From the NCBI RefSeq assembly GCF_012516395.1, contig NZ_CP051206.1:3268501-3332500 (forward strand): a DNA stretch of 64,000 nucleotides, given 5' to 3'. Positions 8,409 through 17,546 of the stretch are shown here, piece by piece. This DNA is from Dolichospermum flos-aquae CCAP 1403/13F. Lineage in GTDB: Bacteria; Cyanobacteriota; Cyanobacteriia; Cyanobacteriales; Nostocaceae. Both the position numbers and the translations under genes were made by a program. Below the pieces are notes generated by a model, which saw nothing but the letters and a program-made list of their open reading frames with translations, did not search any database and was not told where the DNA came from. Within the stretch, counting starts at the first letter, position 1, and every line of letters begins with the position of its first letter.

Positions 8409-10682
8409 CTAACCGCAGTCCTCAACCTCACAAACCCGACGAATATTGAGAATATCACTCATTTTCTTGAGTTGCACAAATAAATGTTCCAACTGAGAAC
8501 AATCGCGGACATCAATACCCAAATTCATCAAAGCGGGTTGTCCCAAAGAAGTTTTCACTTGAGCATGACGGACATTAATCCCCTGGTCACTCAAACGTGA
8601 CAAAACATCTTTTAATACTCCCACCCTATCCATAGCCTCAATTTGTATATTAATAGGATAAGTATGAGTACGACTGCGGTTTTCCATAGCTAAATTCCAG
8701 CGGACTGGGACTAAACGCTCATACTCAACAGGATCTACATTATGACAGCCTTGGCGATGGATAGAAATTCCTCTGACTCGCGTCACCACACCCACAATCG
8801 CTTCCCCAGGAATGGGAGTACAACAGCCAGCGATATGATGAACCAAACCCTCCATACCAATAATTGGGGAATCACTAGCACGGGAACTAGTGGTTAACAT
8901 ATCCCGTGAAGTTTTTGGCGTTGGTTCTTTGGGAATAAATGGAACAACATCACTTACAGGTTGTCTAGCTTTGACAACTTCCCGCCACCGGTTCAGTGCT
9001 AAGTTTGAGGTAATTTCCCCATAACCCAAACCGGCGAGTAAATCTTCCACACTGTGATAATTACATTTTTCTGCCACAGTTTGCATAGCGTCTGATTTGA
9101 GCAAATTCTCAAAACCAGTTTTCCCCAATTCCTTCTCTAATAAATCCCGTCCCCTAGCAACATTTTCTTCCCGGCGCGATCGCTTGTACCATTGTTTAAT
9201 TCTATACTTCGCAGCCGAAGTGCTAACAAAATTTAACCAATCTAAGCTGGGATGACAATTCTTTTGGGTAATAATATCCACAATATCGCCATTATGCAGA
9301 CGCGTGGATAAAGGAACAATTCGCCCATTGACTCGCGCCCCCGCACAGTGATTTCCGACTTCCGTATGAATCCGATAGGCAAAATCTATACTTGTAGAAC
9401 CGGGACTTAAAGGAACAACATCCCCCTTTGGGGTGAAGACATAAACGTCATCTTCAAATAGATTGTCTTTAACACTATCTAAGTATTCCTGAGCATCCTT
9501 TAAATCACTTTGCCAATCTAGCAACTGCCGTAACCAAGTAAATTTTTCATCAGTGCTGGTCACAGGAGTATTTTCAGAACCCCCAGTTTCCTTATACTTC
9601 CAATGGGCAGCAATACCATATTCCGCGATATGGTGCATTTCCAAAGTCCGAATTTGTACTTCCAACGGGCGGCCAGTCAAGCCAATTACTCCGGTATGCA
9701 AAGACTGATAATGGTTTGGTTTAGGCAAGCCAATGTAATCTTTAAATCTACCAGGAATGGGACGAAAAGAATCATGAACCACTGCCAAAGCCCGATAACA
9801 TTCTTCATTGGTTTGAACAATAATTCGCAGTGCTGCCAAATCGTAAATTTCATGAAATTCCTTTTGCTGCCGCTGCATTTTTTGATAAATGCTATAAAGG
9901 TGTTTAGGACGACCACTAATTTCCAGACAATTAACACCAGCTTTGAGTAACCGACGGCGCAAAGTATCCGTAGCTTTGAGTAATTTTTCTTCCCGTGCCG
10001 TGCGTTTTTCCGCGACACATTGCTGAGTTTCTCGATAAGCTTCTGGTTCTAAATATTTAAATGCTAAATCTTCTAATTCCCATTTAATTTGCCAAATCCC
10101 TAAGCGATTCGCCAAAGGTGCGAAAATATCTCGTGTTTCCTGGGCGCTGCGTTGACGACTAGCTTCGGACATATATTGAAGGGTTCGCATATTATGCAAA
10201 CGGTCTGCCAGTTTTACCACAATTACGCGAATATCTTGCGCCATAGCCAAAAACATTCGCCGGAAATTTTCCGCTTGACTTTCGGTTTTGCTAGTAAAAT
10301 TTATTTTCGACAGTTTGGTAACACCTTCTACCAATAGCCGCACTTCTGCTCCAAACCGGGCTTCTATATCTTCACTTGTAACTTCTGTATCTTCGACTAC
10401 ATCATGAAGTAAGCCGGCTGCTATCATAGCCGGACTACCACCTAATTCACGGAGTATTTCCGCTACAGCAACAGGATGGGCAATATACGGTTCTCCTGAT
10501 TTCCGAATTTGACCCCCATGCAGTTCATATGCAAACTGAAAAGCCCGACAAATTAAGGCATTACCGTTATACGTTCGGTCTTCTTCCTCCGTAAGTATCG
10601 GTGCTGGTGGTGCAATTAAACATTTGTTAAGCCAATCTGGGAGAATGACATCAACAGGGGGTTTGACAGCTACACTACTCAT
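8409..10682 (-). CDS. Bifunctional (p)ppGpp synthetase/hydrolase (RelA/SpoT, Rsh)
   Basis: 757 residues, the usual full-length Rsh. In order: HD hydrolase domain (QIRKSGEPYIAHP, GLLHDVVEDTEVT at about 90-100, VKLADRLHNMRTL), synthetase domain (YSIYQKMQRQ, RIIVQTNEECYRAL, DYIGLPKPNHYQSLHTGV, VQIRTLEMH), TGS domain (VYVFTPKGDVVPLSPGSTSI), a zinc-finger-like/CC region (IAGCCTPIPGEAIVG) and a C-terminal ACT domain. The intact HD residues imply hydrolase activity, and the synthetase residues also look intact. It sets the stringent alarmone level in the cytosol. The upstream gap faces the divergent PatD-like gene. Confidence 0.95.
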   Translation of the reverse strand: MSSVAVKPPVDVILPDWLNKCLIAPPAPILTEEEDRTYNGNALICRAFQFAYELHGGQIRKSGEPYIAHPVAVAEILRELGGSPAMIAAGLLHDVVEDTEVTSEDIEARFGAEVRLLVEGVTKLSKINFTSKTESQAENFRRMFLAMAQDIRVIVVKLADRLHNMRTLQYMSEASRQRSAQETRDIFAPLANRLGIWQIKWELEDLAFKYLEPEAYRETQQCVAEKRTAREEKLLKATDTLRRRLLKAGVNCLEISGRPKHLYSIYQKMQRQQKEFHEIYDLAALRIIVQTNEECYRALAVVHDSFRPIPGRFKDYIGLPKPNHYQSLHTGVIGLTGRPLEVQIRTLEMHHIAEYGIAAHWKYKETGGSENTPVTSTDEKFTWLRQLLDWQSDLKDAQEYLDSVKDNLFEDDVYVFTPKGDVVPLSPGSTSIDFAYRIHTEVGNHCAGARVNGRIVPLSTRLHNGDIVDIITQKNCHPSLDWLNFVSTSAAKYRIKQWYKRSRREENVARGRDLLEKELGKTGFENLLKSDAMQTVAEKCNYHSVEDLLAGLGYGEITSNLALNRWREVVKARQPVSDVVPFIPKEPTPKTSRDMLTTSSRASDSPIIGMEGLVHHIAGCCTPIPGEAIVGVVTRVRGISIHRQGCHNVDPVEYERLVPVRWNLAMENRSRTHTYPINIQIEAMDRVGVLKDVLSRLSDQGINVRHAQVKTSLGQPALMNLGIDVRDCSQLEHLFVQLKKMSDILNIRRVCEVEDCG

Positions 10683-10959
10683 AAAATAAAAAGGTAATTG
10701 GTGGATAGGTTAAGAGAAAAGCAAAATTGACAGCACGCCTATAAAATAGATGCTGTTGCCTGGAGGCTTAGAGATGATGCGCTAATTGTTTGTAATCATC
10801 ATCCATTGCAGGTTTTGTTCAAACATAATAAAAAACCTATTGACGGCAAATCAAGCCTCAAAGTAAGATTTGAGACTTGTGGTTTTGAACAGGAAGAAGG
10901 GAAAGTTTGGGGATATAAGAAAATTTTCTTGACATTAATACTATCTTAACTAGCAACAG

Positions 10960-11316
10960 ATGTCTTTTAATTGTGATAAATATCAGGAATTGGCAACATT
11001 TCTAGATGAGTTTCGAGCTAATGTAACGGCAGGTAAACTTAATTTACAGAAATTAAAGCAGAATGTAGCCCAGTTGCAGGAATTTTTTGTGCAGCAAATT
11101 GTCCCGTTGGTTGATGCTAATTCGCGGGAGCAATCCTATAAAACGGAAATAAATAAGCAGTTACGACTCTTGGAAGTAGATATGATGTTTCTCCAAGGGG
11201 CAAAGCAATTAACAACATTACAAGCTAGGTTGAAAACTATTGAGGAGCGTATTGATACTCTGATTGGGTATTGTCAAGCTATTACCCAGCCTACGGAAGC
11301 GCAGGAATCAAAGTAG
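10960..11316 (+). CDS. patD: PatD-like heterocyst frequency protein
   Basis: 118 residues, almost all helical: YQELATFLDEFRANV, LQKLKQNVAQLQEFFVQQIV, EINKQLRLLEVDMMFLQGAKQ, RLKTIEERIDTLIGYCQ. Length and the EINKQLRLLxxDxxFLQ core agree with what I remember of PatD, a small NtcA-regulated Anabaena protein that tunes heterocyst frequency. This is recognition by memory, not alignment. The 5' region contains TTGACATTAATAC close to the ATG. I did not find a perfect GTA-N8-TAC NtcA box upstream. It is divergent from the Rsh gene, which puts a nitrogen-development gene beside the stringent-response gene. Confidence 0.6.
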   Translation: MSFNCDKYQELATFLDEFRANVTAGKLNLQKLKQNVAQLQEFFVQQIVPLVDANSREQSYKTEINKQLRLLEVDMMFLQGAKQLTTLQARLKTIEERIDTLIGYCQAITQPTEAQESK

Positions 11317-11361
11317 GAATTTGTTTCGCGCCATTAGTTACCTTATTTGTTTGGCTTCCAC

Positions 11362-11489
11362 ACCCGCCCAGAAATGAATTTCCGGGCTAATAGCTAAAGT
11401 TTACTAAAGTAAACTGAGGATTTAGACAATTCTTAGTCATCTTCAGATGACTTTTGCTATTAGACTGGGAATTAATTCCCAGGCGGGCT
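11362..11489. repeat. 128-bp imperfect palindrome (MITE-like)
   Basis: The left arm ACCCGCCCAGAAATGAATTT and on through CTAATAGCTAAAG pairs with the right arm CTTTTGCTATTAG to CCCAGGCGGGCT. The middle holds two further small palindromes (TTTACTAAAGTAAA and CATCTTCAGATG). No ORF. It is a foldback element in the gap downstream of the PatD-like gene. Confidence 0.7.
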
Positions 11490-11520
11490 ATGGGTTTTAC
11501 GTTAAGTTGACACCAATGGT

Positions 11521-11555
11521 CTCACGCAGAGACGCTCCAGGCGCAAAGGAAGAGT
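11521..11555. repeat. Dispersed TTTGCGCC repeat, copy c (inverted)
   Basis: Inverse orientation: TCACGCAGAGACGC then GCGCAAAGGAAG. Degenerate relative to copies a and b. Confidence 0.7.
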
Positions 11556-11635
11556 TTTAGAGATGGAATTTTTGCCTCTTGATGGGGAATAATGAAATTA
11601 TATACCTTGTCACAGTAGAGCAAATTTAAACCAAT

Positions 11636-13009
11636 ATGGACTGGACAACACCACTCAAGGCACAACAGACTGATTTTATTCAAAGACTTAAATCTGCTAA
11701 ATTACTCCGTTGTGACGAAAAAGGCCAGCATAGTGAATTAACTGTCATTTCTGGTCAAAGATTAGACCAATTACGGGATTTTTGCTGGGACATGGTAAAA
11801 AAGTATAAACCAACCGACCCAAAAAATTACTTTATTAACAATATGAAGGGGAAGTTAGGTGAGGAAGTTGTTAAATCCCGTTTAGCTGATTTTGTCACGG
11901 AAGTTGACTATGAAAAGCGCGTTGGTGGTGATGGAAAAGTTGATTTTACCTTAACTTCTGACTCATCAATTGGTATTCAGGTTAAAGCCCGTAATGGCAA
12001 TTTTGATAAAATTCAATGGTCAATTAGTCGAGAAGAAATTGAAAAAAATGCTGTTCTAGTTTGTATTTTAATTCAAGAGGAAGTTAGCGAAGCTCAGGCT
12101 GAATACAATCTGATTTTGGCGGGATTTTTACCAACAAATATGATTAAATTCGCTACTAGTAAAGCCTTGGTGGGAATAGATGAATTGCTTTATTCTGGAG
12201 GTTTACGCAGCTATTTAGAAAGTTTGACATCTTCTGAAGCTGACGAATATATGCGCTTGGGTTATGAGTGTCTTAAAAAAGAAGATTATCAAGATGCTTT
12301 TGGTTATTATACTCAAGTATTGCAACTGAAACCAAATAATGAAGATGCTTACTTCAACCGAGGAATTGTCCGTTCTGCTTTAGGAGATAAGCAGGGTGCA
12401 ATTGATGATTACACTCAGGCTATCAATATTGATCCTAACTATGTAAATGCTTACTTAAACCGAGGTCTCGCCCATTATTATTTAGGAGATAATCAGGGTG
12501 CAATTGATGATTACACTCAGGCTATCAATATTGATCCTAACTATTTCAAAGCTTACTTAAACCGAGGAGTTATCCGTGATGATTTAGGAGATAAGCAGGG
12601 TGCAATTGAGGATTACACTCAGGCTATCAATATTGATCCCAATTATGTAAATGCTTACTTCAACCGAGGAATTGCCCGTTATCATTTAGGGGATAAGCAG
12701 GGTGCAATTGATGATTACACTGAGGCTATCAATATTGATCCCAATTATGTAAATGCTTACTTCAACCGAGGAGTTGCCCGTTTTGATTTAGGAGATAAGC
12801 AGGGTGAAATTGAGGATTACACTCAGGCTATCAAGATTGATCCTAACTTTGCCTTAGCTTACTTCAACCGAGGAAATGCCCATTCTGAATTAGGAGATAA
12901 GCAGGCTGCAATTAAAGATTTTCAAACAGCCGCAAATATATATAAAAAAGAAGGTAAAGAAACAGACTATCAAGATACTATAGAAAAAATCAGAAACATG
13001 ACCAAATAA
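11636..13009 (+). CDS. DUF4365-like nuclease-fold domain fused to TPR repeats
   Basis: 457 residues. Residues about 60-190 form a restriction-endonuclease-like domain: KGKLGEEVVKSRLADF, then KVDFTL and IGIQVKAR, i.e. a D...QxK version of the PD-(D/E)XK core with Gln in place of the usual Glu. From about 205 to 445 there are TPR units of 34 residues with the consensus AYFNRGxxxxxLGDKQGAIDDYTQAINIDPNYVN. Five units are almost identical even at DNA level (about 12330-12900), which points to recent unit duplication. No signal peptide. Cytoplasmic; the role is not known. It stands alone between repeat-rich gaps. Confidence 0.75.
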   Translation: MDWTTPLKAQQTDFIQRLKSAKLLRCDEKGQHSELTVISGQRLDQLRDFCWDMVKKYKPTDPKNYFINNMKGKLGEEVVKSRLADFVTEVDYEKRVGGDGKVDFTLTSDSSIGIQVKARNGNFDKIQWSISREEIEKNAVLVCILIQEEVSEAQAEYNLILAGFLPTNMIKFATSKALVGIDELLYSGGLRSYLESLTSSEADEYMRLGYECLKKEDYQDAFGYYTQVLQLKPNNEDAYFNRGIVRSALGDKQGAIDDYTQAINIDPNYVNAYLNRGLAHYYLGDNQGAIDDYTQAINIDPNYFKAYLNRGVIRDDLGDKQGAIEDYTQAINIDPNYVNAYFNRGIARYHLGDKQGAIDDYTEAINIDPNYVNAYFNRGVARFDLGDKQGEIEDYTQAIKIDPNFALAYFNRGNAHSELGDKQAAIKDFQTAANIYKKEGKETDYQDTIEKIRNMTK

Positions 13010-13034
13010 TGAATATAAGTTAAGCAGGTAAAAA

Positions 13035-13100
13035 AGATCCCCGACTTCTTAATTAAATTTTTTGTAAATAATAAAGATCATTCAAAAAAGTCGGGGATCT
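13035..13100. repeat. Hairpin repeat GATCCCCGACTT with expanded loop
   Basis: AGATCCCCGACTTCTT at the left pairs with AAAAAGTCGGGGATCT at the right around a 34-base AT-rich loop. It is a family member of the hairpins at 5186 and 55340, and a possible terminator for the TPR gene. Confidence 0.65.
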
Positions 13101-13123
13101 AAATCCGTCGGTTTCATTTTCTT

Positions 13124-13162
13124 CTCTCTTCCTTCGCGCCTCTGCGCCTCTGCGTGAGCCAA
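13124..13162. repeat. Dispersed TTTGCGCC repeat, copy d
   Basis: CTTCCTTCGCGCCTCTGCGC then CTCTGCGTGAGCC, the CTCTGCGTGAG subtype also seen at 15041 and 46116. Confidence 0.75.
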
Positions 13163-13293
13163 AAATATTTAACTGACTCACCAAAGATAGAACTAACTAC
13201 TTAATAAGTATATAAAACTTAACAAAAAAACTACCAAAGTAACCAGAAAATGGTAAATTAATTTCAGTTGTAACTATTCTGAATCCTGTTTAT

Positions 13294-14541
13294 ATGTTTA
13301 CTCGAATCCGTCGGCTTTCAAATCGGTTTTTTAATAACTCTCGAACCGTCAACAACGAACCACTAAATAAAGTGAGTTTGATTGTCATTATTTTAGTTGA
13401 TATTTTTATTTTAATTAATGTTTTTACGGGTTTAAATAATATTAGTGAATGGCATCTTAGTCCAACTCAAGCTTATCCATGTTATTCAGAATGGAATAGT
13501 TATAAAACACAAACTACGAAAAATAAAGATTATGAATTTCTGCGAAGTTCATTACCTTATGGTAACAATCAGCAAAGAATCCGGCAAACATATCAAGACG
13601 CGGAAATTGGACATTTAGGCAAAGTTTCGCCAATATGTTTGAACTACGGTGAATCTAAAGATAAACTGAATAATCCGCAAAATCAGAAAATTCTCACCAC
13701 GATAAATCAGACGCAAGATAAAATTAGTCGTCTTGAACAAGCAAATGCTACTATTCGTCAGCAATATGATTCAACCTTATTAGAAAAAATTGCTGGTCAG
13801 TCTTCAGGTAATTCCATTAATCAGGTTCGGGCAGAAAAAGCCAAACAGGAATTAACACAAAATAGCCAGAAGATTTCTACCTTAAAACAGGAAATTGCTA
13901 ATCTGCAAAATCAACTGCTGACAAAACCTGAAAGTATTAATTTTCTGTCTTTTATCAAAGATGAAACTAAATTTAATGAAGTTACCAAAGGTTATAAAGA
14001 CGCATCATTTTGGTATCCCAGCATTCAATTAGTATTTCAGGCTATCTTTTTACTCCCGTTAATTCTTATTGCCTTATTAGTTAATAACTTCAGCCAACGC
14101 AGAGGCTATGGATTAATAGCATTAATTAGCTGGCATTTGCTAGTTATATTTATCATTCCCCTAATTCTAAAAGTATTTGAATTTCTGCAAGTTGGTGCAA
14201 TATTCCAATTCTTCTTTAATATCATTAGTTTCTTCTTTGGTGGTTTAGTTTTCCTCATTAGTTACGCTTATATTTTGCTAATTCCCTTAGTTGGTTTTGG
14301 CATGATTAAATTCTTCCAAACCGTTGTCTTTAATCCCAAACTTCAAGCAGTTAACAGAATCCAAAAATCACGCTGTATTCGGTGTGCTAAAAAAATTCGT
14401 CCTCAAGATAGCCACTGTCCCCACTGTGGTTATTATCAATATGTTGAATGCCATAACTGTCATAACTTGACTTATAAAGAATTACCTTATTGTCATCATT
14501 GTGGTGCTGATCAAAATTCTGATACCGCAGGACAAAATTAA
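13294..14541 (+). CDS. Membrane protein with coiled coil and double zinc ribbon
   Basis: 415 residues, no name known. Layout: a transmembrane helix at about 28-48 (VSLIVIILVDIFILINVF), a polar region with SEWNSYKTQ, a coiled coil at about 125-205 (KISRLEQANATIRQQY; KQELTQNSQKISTLKQEIAN), three hydrophobic segments between about 245 and 345, and a cytoplasmic C-terminal double zinc ribbon with four CxxC pairs (CIRCAKK, CPHCGYY, CHNCHNL, CHHCGAD). The topology suggests the coiled coil is outside and the zinc ribbons inside. Function unknown. It precedes trxA by about 100 bases on the same strand and may share its transcript. Confidence 0.7.
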   Translation: MFTRIRRLSNRFFNNSRTVNNEPLNKVSLIVIILVDIFILINVFTGLNNISEWHLSPTQAYPCYSEWNSYKTQTTKNKDYEFLRSSLPYGNNQQRIRQTYQDAEIGHLGKVSPICLNYGESKDKLNNPQNQKILTTINQTQDKISRLEQANATIRQQYDSTLLEKIAGQSSGNSINQVRAEKAKQELTQNSQKISTLKQEIANLQNQLLTKPESINFLSFIKDETKFNEVTKGYKDASFWYPSIQLVFQAIFLLPLILIALLVNNFSQRRGYGLIALISWHLLVIFIIPLILKVFEFLQVGAIFQFFFNIISFFFGGLVFLISYAYILLIPLVGFGMIKFFQTVVFNPKLQAVNRIQKSRCIRCAKKIRPQDSHCPHCGYYQYVECHNCHNLTYKELPYCHHCGADQNSDTAGQN

Positions 14542-14641
14542 CAATTCAAGAAACTTAGCAAAATTAAACTTATCAACATATTTTTACGCCTATTGATTAG
14601 ATATTATTGAATTATTGACTTTAAATCTAGGCAGACAATTT

Positions 14642-14977
14642 ATGTCATCAATTACCAATGTCACCGAAGCCACATTTAAGCAAGAAGTATTAGAAAGTAC
14701 AACTCCTGTTTTAGTTGATTTTTGGGCCCCTTGGTGTGGTCCTTGTAAAATGCTGACTCCTGTAGTGGAAGAAGTAGCTGCGGAATACGAAGGACAGATA
14801 AAAGTAGTAAAACTAAATACTGATCAAAATCCCACCGTTGCTAGTCATTACGGAATTCGCAGTATTCCTACATTGATGGTGTTTAAAGGGGGACGACAAG
14901 TCAAAACAGTTGTTGGTGCTGTTCCTAAAATTACATTATCTGCTACCTTAGACAAGTATATTGCTGCAAAATCATAG
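14642..14977 (+). CDS. trxA: Thioredoxin
   Basis: 111 residues from the ATG at 14642 ([20 protein letters not shown]). Active site WCGPC with Cys32 and Cys35, a cis-proline segment [14 protein letters not shown], and typical m-type thioredoxin length. It reduces disulfides in the cytosol, fed by ferredoxin- or NADPH-thioredoxin reductase. The upstream nine codons (TLNLGRQF) have no matching homology and are rejected. Confidence 0.95.
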   Translation: MSSITNVTEATFKQEVLESTTPVLVDFWAPWCGPCKMLTPVVEEVAAEYEGQIKVVKLNTDQNPTVASHYGIRSIPTLMVFKGGRQVKTVVGAVPKITLSATLDKYIAAKS

Positions 14978-15040
14978 TTAAAAACACTGGGAATTTCTGT
15001 AATAAATCTGCCTACGAAGGATTAAAACTCCGTATTTACC

Positions 15041-15075
15041 TCCTCCGTGCCTCCGCGCCTCTGCGTGAGAAAAAA
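15041..15075. repeat. Dispersed TTTGCGCC repeat, copy e
   Basis: CTCCTCCGTGCCTCCGCGCC then TCTGCGTGAGAAAA; the CTCTGCGTGAG subtype. Confidence 0.7.
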
Positions 15076-15151
15076 AATTAATCAATAACCAACGAACTGC
15101 GTACAAAAAAGCGTTACCCTAAGCGGATAGGATAAAACAGAGGAGAATAGC

Positions 15152-15817
15152 GTGACTGCAAACACCCAAATCCCAGCATTAGACGTACCCAGCGCCATAG
15201 TACAACGTCGTTCCATCAAAACCTTCAAACCAGACCCCATCTCCCCAGAATTGCTCAAGCAACTGGTAGAATTAACCGTAGCTGCACCCAGTAGTTTTAA
15301 CGTCCAATCGTGGAGAATCGTTTTAGTTGAAGACGAAGCTCAAAAAGCAGCGTTATGTGCTGCTTCTTGGAATCAAAAGCAAATTATCCAAGCGCCTGTT
15401 ACCTTTGTTTTTGCTGCTGACGCTGCTGCGGGAGAAAAAGATATCACACCCATTTTAGAGCAAGGTGCAGCCACTGGGGCTTGGAATGAGGGGACAGTTA
15501 ATTACTTTAGAGGTGCAATTCCCCAATTTCAAGAAAAGTTAGGAGACAAGCGCCGGGAATACGCCATTAAAGATGCCATGATAGCTGCTACAAATTTAGT
15601 GTTAGCAGCGGAAAGTTTGGGTTTATCCACCTGCTTTATGAATGGTTGGATTGAGGAACAGGTAAAAGCTATTATTGGGGCTGAGAATGATCCTGATATC
15701 GCTATTGCTGTTTTAGTACCTGTAGGTTATGCGGCTGAACCCCGGTTAAATCCCGGTCGTTTACCATTGTCGGTTAATGTTTCTGTGGATAGACTCGATA
15801 ACCCCTATCAAGGTTAA
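15152..15817 (+). CDS. Nitroreductase-family FMN oxidoreductase
   Basis: 221 residues starting at GTG 15152, with AGAGGAGAA as a good ribosome-binding site eight bases upstream. The RRSIKTFKPDPIS start, AAPSSFNVQSWRIVLV, AAESLGLSTCFMNGW and VLVPVGYA blocks are the FMN-binding features of the nitroreductase superfamily, with the R-S-I and P-S-x-x-N residues for the flavin phosphate. Members reduce nitro compounds, quinones or flavins using NAD(P)H. The physiological substrate cannot be told. It is followed by 620 bases without a gene. Confidence 0.88.
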   Translation: MTANTQIPALDVPSAIVQRRSIKTFKPDPISPELLKQLVELTVAAPSSFNVQSWRIVLVEDEAQKAALCAASWNQKQIIQAPVTFVFAADAAAGEKDITPILEQGAATGAWNEGTVNYFRGAIPQFQEKLGDKRREYAIKDAMIAATNLVLAAESLGLSTCFMNGWIEEQVKAIIGAENDPDIAIAVLVPVGYAAEPRLNPGRLPLSVNVSVDRLDNPYQG

Positions 15818-15875
15818 TTAGGGATTTGGGGATTTGGTGGGTATGAATGCAGATATCAGGTAAGTGAAATATATT

Positions 15876-15918
15876 TTTGTTTCGCGCAGAGGCGCTAAGG
15901 AGCAAAGACGCAAAGAAA
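15876..15918. repeat. Dispersed TTTGCGCC repeat, copy f (inverted)
   Basis: GTTTCGCGCAGAGGCGCTAA then GGAGCAAAGACGCAAAGAAA. Inverse orientation. Confidence 0.8.
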
Positions 15919-16437
15919 AAATGTTGCACAGAATCATGAAATTCATTAATTCATCCGTCTTTATCTGCGTTTATCTGCGTTTATCTGCGTTCAATTATTC
16001 TTAAAATATTATTCTATCCAGCTTCATTTTCATCCTACCTACTATAAAAGTTATATATTTCGGTTTTTTAAATCACAAAGTGATAATTTTTTATTGTACA
16101 TCAATAAACATAAAAATATTTGGTTTTGATTTAAAAATATTGTAATAGAGCCAAGATTAAAATCTGCTTTTGGCTCTGTAGATTAATTCTAGAAGTTCTG
16201 CTTTTAGTTTTTTTGACAATTCATAAAAATTTACGTCTAGTAAATTCAACTTCTCACAGTGATTTAGTTTAGCTACATCCATAATTACTGTTGTGACTAT
16301 GAAGAAATCACTTGACGGTTATACATTGCAGCAAACTCACACCAGATTTATCAAATAATTTTTTGGTATCAGTGAGTGAGTATCTAGCAATTATTTAAGT
16401 TTGGCTAAGGAGTAGTAAATCAGTCTAGGAGAATTTA
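15919..16437. other. Long intergenic region upstream of the oxidase operon
   Basis: About 520 bases with no ORF worth calling. It holds three tandem TTTATCTGCG units at about 15959-15990 and otherwise AT-rich DNA. It should carry the promoter of the DUF2231/oxidase operon. TTGACA at 16213 is a possible -35 box but no convincing -10 at 17-18 bases is seen. I found no perfect GTA-N8-TAC NtcA box. AAGGAG at 16407 and GGAG at 16429 precede the first ATG. Confidence 0.5.
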
Positions 16438-16938
16438 ATGCTGGATTTTTTCACTTCATTGAATGAGCATAATTTACCATATCCAGATCCTTTACATCCT
16501 ATCGTGGTTCACTTTGTAATTGCGATGGTGCTATTTTCTGTTTTTTGTGATTTCGCTGGTTATGTAACTGGTAAAACTACTTTGTTTGAGGTGAGTTGGT
16601 GGAATATGTGTATTGCCACTGTAGCTATTTTTGTGGCAATTATTTTTGGTCAATTTGAGGCTGGTTTAGCAAAACCCTACGAACTCGCTAAATCAGTTTT
16701 AAATATTCATACTCTCATCGGTTGGTCACTTTCAGGTATTATTGCCGCTATTACTGCTTGGCGTTATGTTTTGCGGAGTCGTGATCCGAAAAAACTCCCT
16801 TTTCATTATATAGCTGTGGCAGTTTTATTAACAGCCTTGGTTGGTTTTCAAGTATATCTTGGTGATGAACTGGTATGGGTGTATGGCTTACATACCGTAC
16901 CTGTTGTGGAAGCGGTAAAGGATGGAATCTTGCCATGA
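16438..16938 (+). CDS. DUF2231 membrane protein, first copy
   Basis: 166 residues, four predicted membrane helices, with the DUF2231 hallmark HPIVVHFVIAMVLFSVF near the N-terminus (PLHPIVVHF) and further helices at about 57-77, 92-108 and 120-137. His residues in helix one (HPIVVH) and LNIHTLIGW could be haem or metal ligands. It is the first gene of the oxidase operon and overlaps the next gene by ATGA (16935-16938), which indicates translational coupling. Linkage to ARTO-type oxidase genes suggests a role in electron transfer or assembly there. That is inference. Confidence 0.75.
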   Translation: MLDFFTSLNEHNLPYPDPLHPIVVHFVIAMVLFSVFCDFAGYVTGKTTLFEVSWWNMCIATVAIFVAIIFGQFEAGLAKPYELAKSVLNIHTLIGWSLSGIIAAITAWRYVLRSRDPKKLPFHYIAVAVLLTALVGFQVYLGDELVWVYGLHTVPVVEAVKDGILP

Positions 16939-17546
16939 ACTCAGAATTATTAGACCAAATTAGTCACCAAATGGGTGCAAATGGTTTACCTTATGCCATT
17001 CCGATTCATCCTAATTTGGTACACCTCACATTAGGTTTATTCATCATTGCCATTATCTTTGATATTTTAGGTGTGTTCTTCCCTTTGGAAAAATGGCTAT
17101 TCAATTTTTTGGGAATTAAGGTTGAACGTTCTCAATTATTTGATGTCGGTTGGTACAACATTTTTGCTGCATCTGTGATTACATTTTTCACAGTTGGTGC
17201 AGGTTTTTATGAAATGTTATTAGCAGCCCCACCAGCAGATATCAAAAGTCCCTGGGGAATGCTGGCAATGCCCACAATGATGTGGCACGGTGTGGGTGGT
17301 GTATTACTACTGGCTCTCATGGTGGGTATGACCTTTTGGAGAGGTTGGCAACGTTACGTTATCGGCAAATATGAAGAGAGAGAAGTGCAAATTTCTTATC
17401 TGGTTGTCGGTGTAATTATTATGTTGCTGATGTATTTTCATGGAACATTAGGAGCGCACTTAGCCGCAGATTTTGGTGTTCACAATACAGCCGATAAATT
17501 ACTACGAGCAGGACAAGACATCAATCAGATATTTGGTAATAGGTAA
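16935..17546 (+). CDS. DUF2231 membrane protein, second copy
   Basis: 203 residues from the ATG at 16935 (MNSELLDQISHQMGANGLPY), chosen because it overlaps the upstream TGA in the ATGA coupling pattern. The 20-residue extension upstream is out of character. The DUF2231 motif IPIHPNLVHLTLGLFIIAII is at about 22-41, followed by three more helices, one with MMWHGVGGVLLLALMVG and one ending MYFHGTLGAHLAADF. His residues are placed in matching positions in both copies (HPxxVH and a later membrane His). It is paralogous to the upstream gene and probably forms a heteromeric membrane unit with it. Confidence 0.75.
   Translation: MNSELLDQISHQMGANGLPYAIPIHPNLVHLTLGLFIIAIIFDILGVFFPLEKWLFNFLGIKVERSQLFDVGWYNIFAASVITFFTVGAGFYEMLLAAPPADIKSPWGMLAMPTMMWHGVGGVLLLALMVGMTFWRGWQRYVIGKYEEREVQISYLVVGVIIMLLMYFHGTLGAHLAADFGVHNTADKLLRAGQDINQIFGNR

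Noticed and set aside
15919-16437. NtcA-dependent promoter of the oxidase operon
   Set aside because: I looked for GTA-N8-TAC and found only partial matches, so heterocyst control is not shown by sequence.
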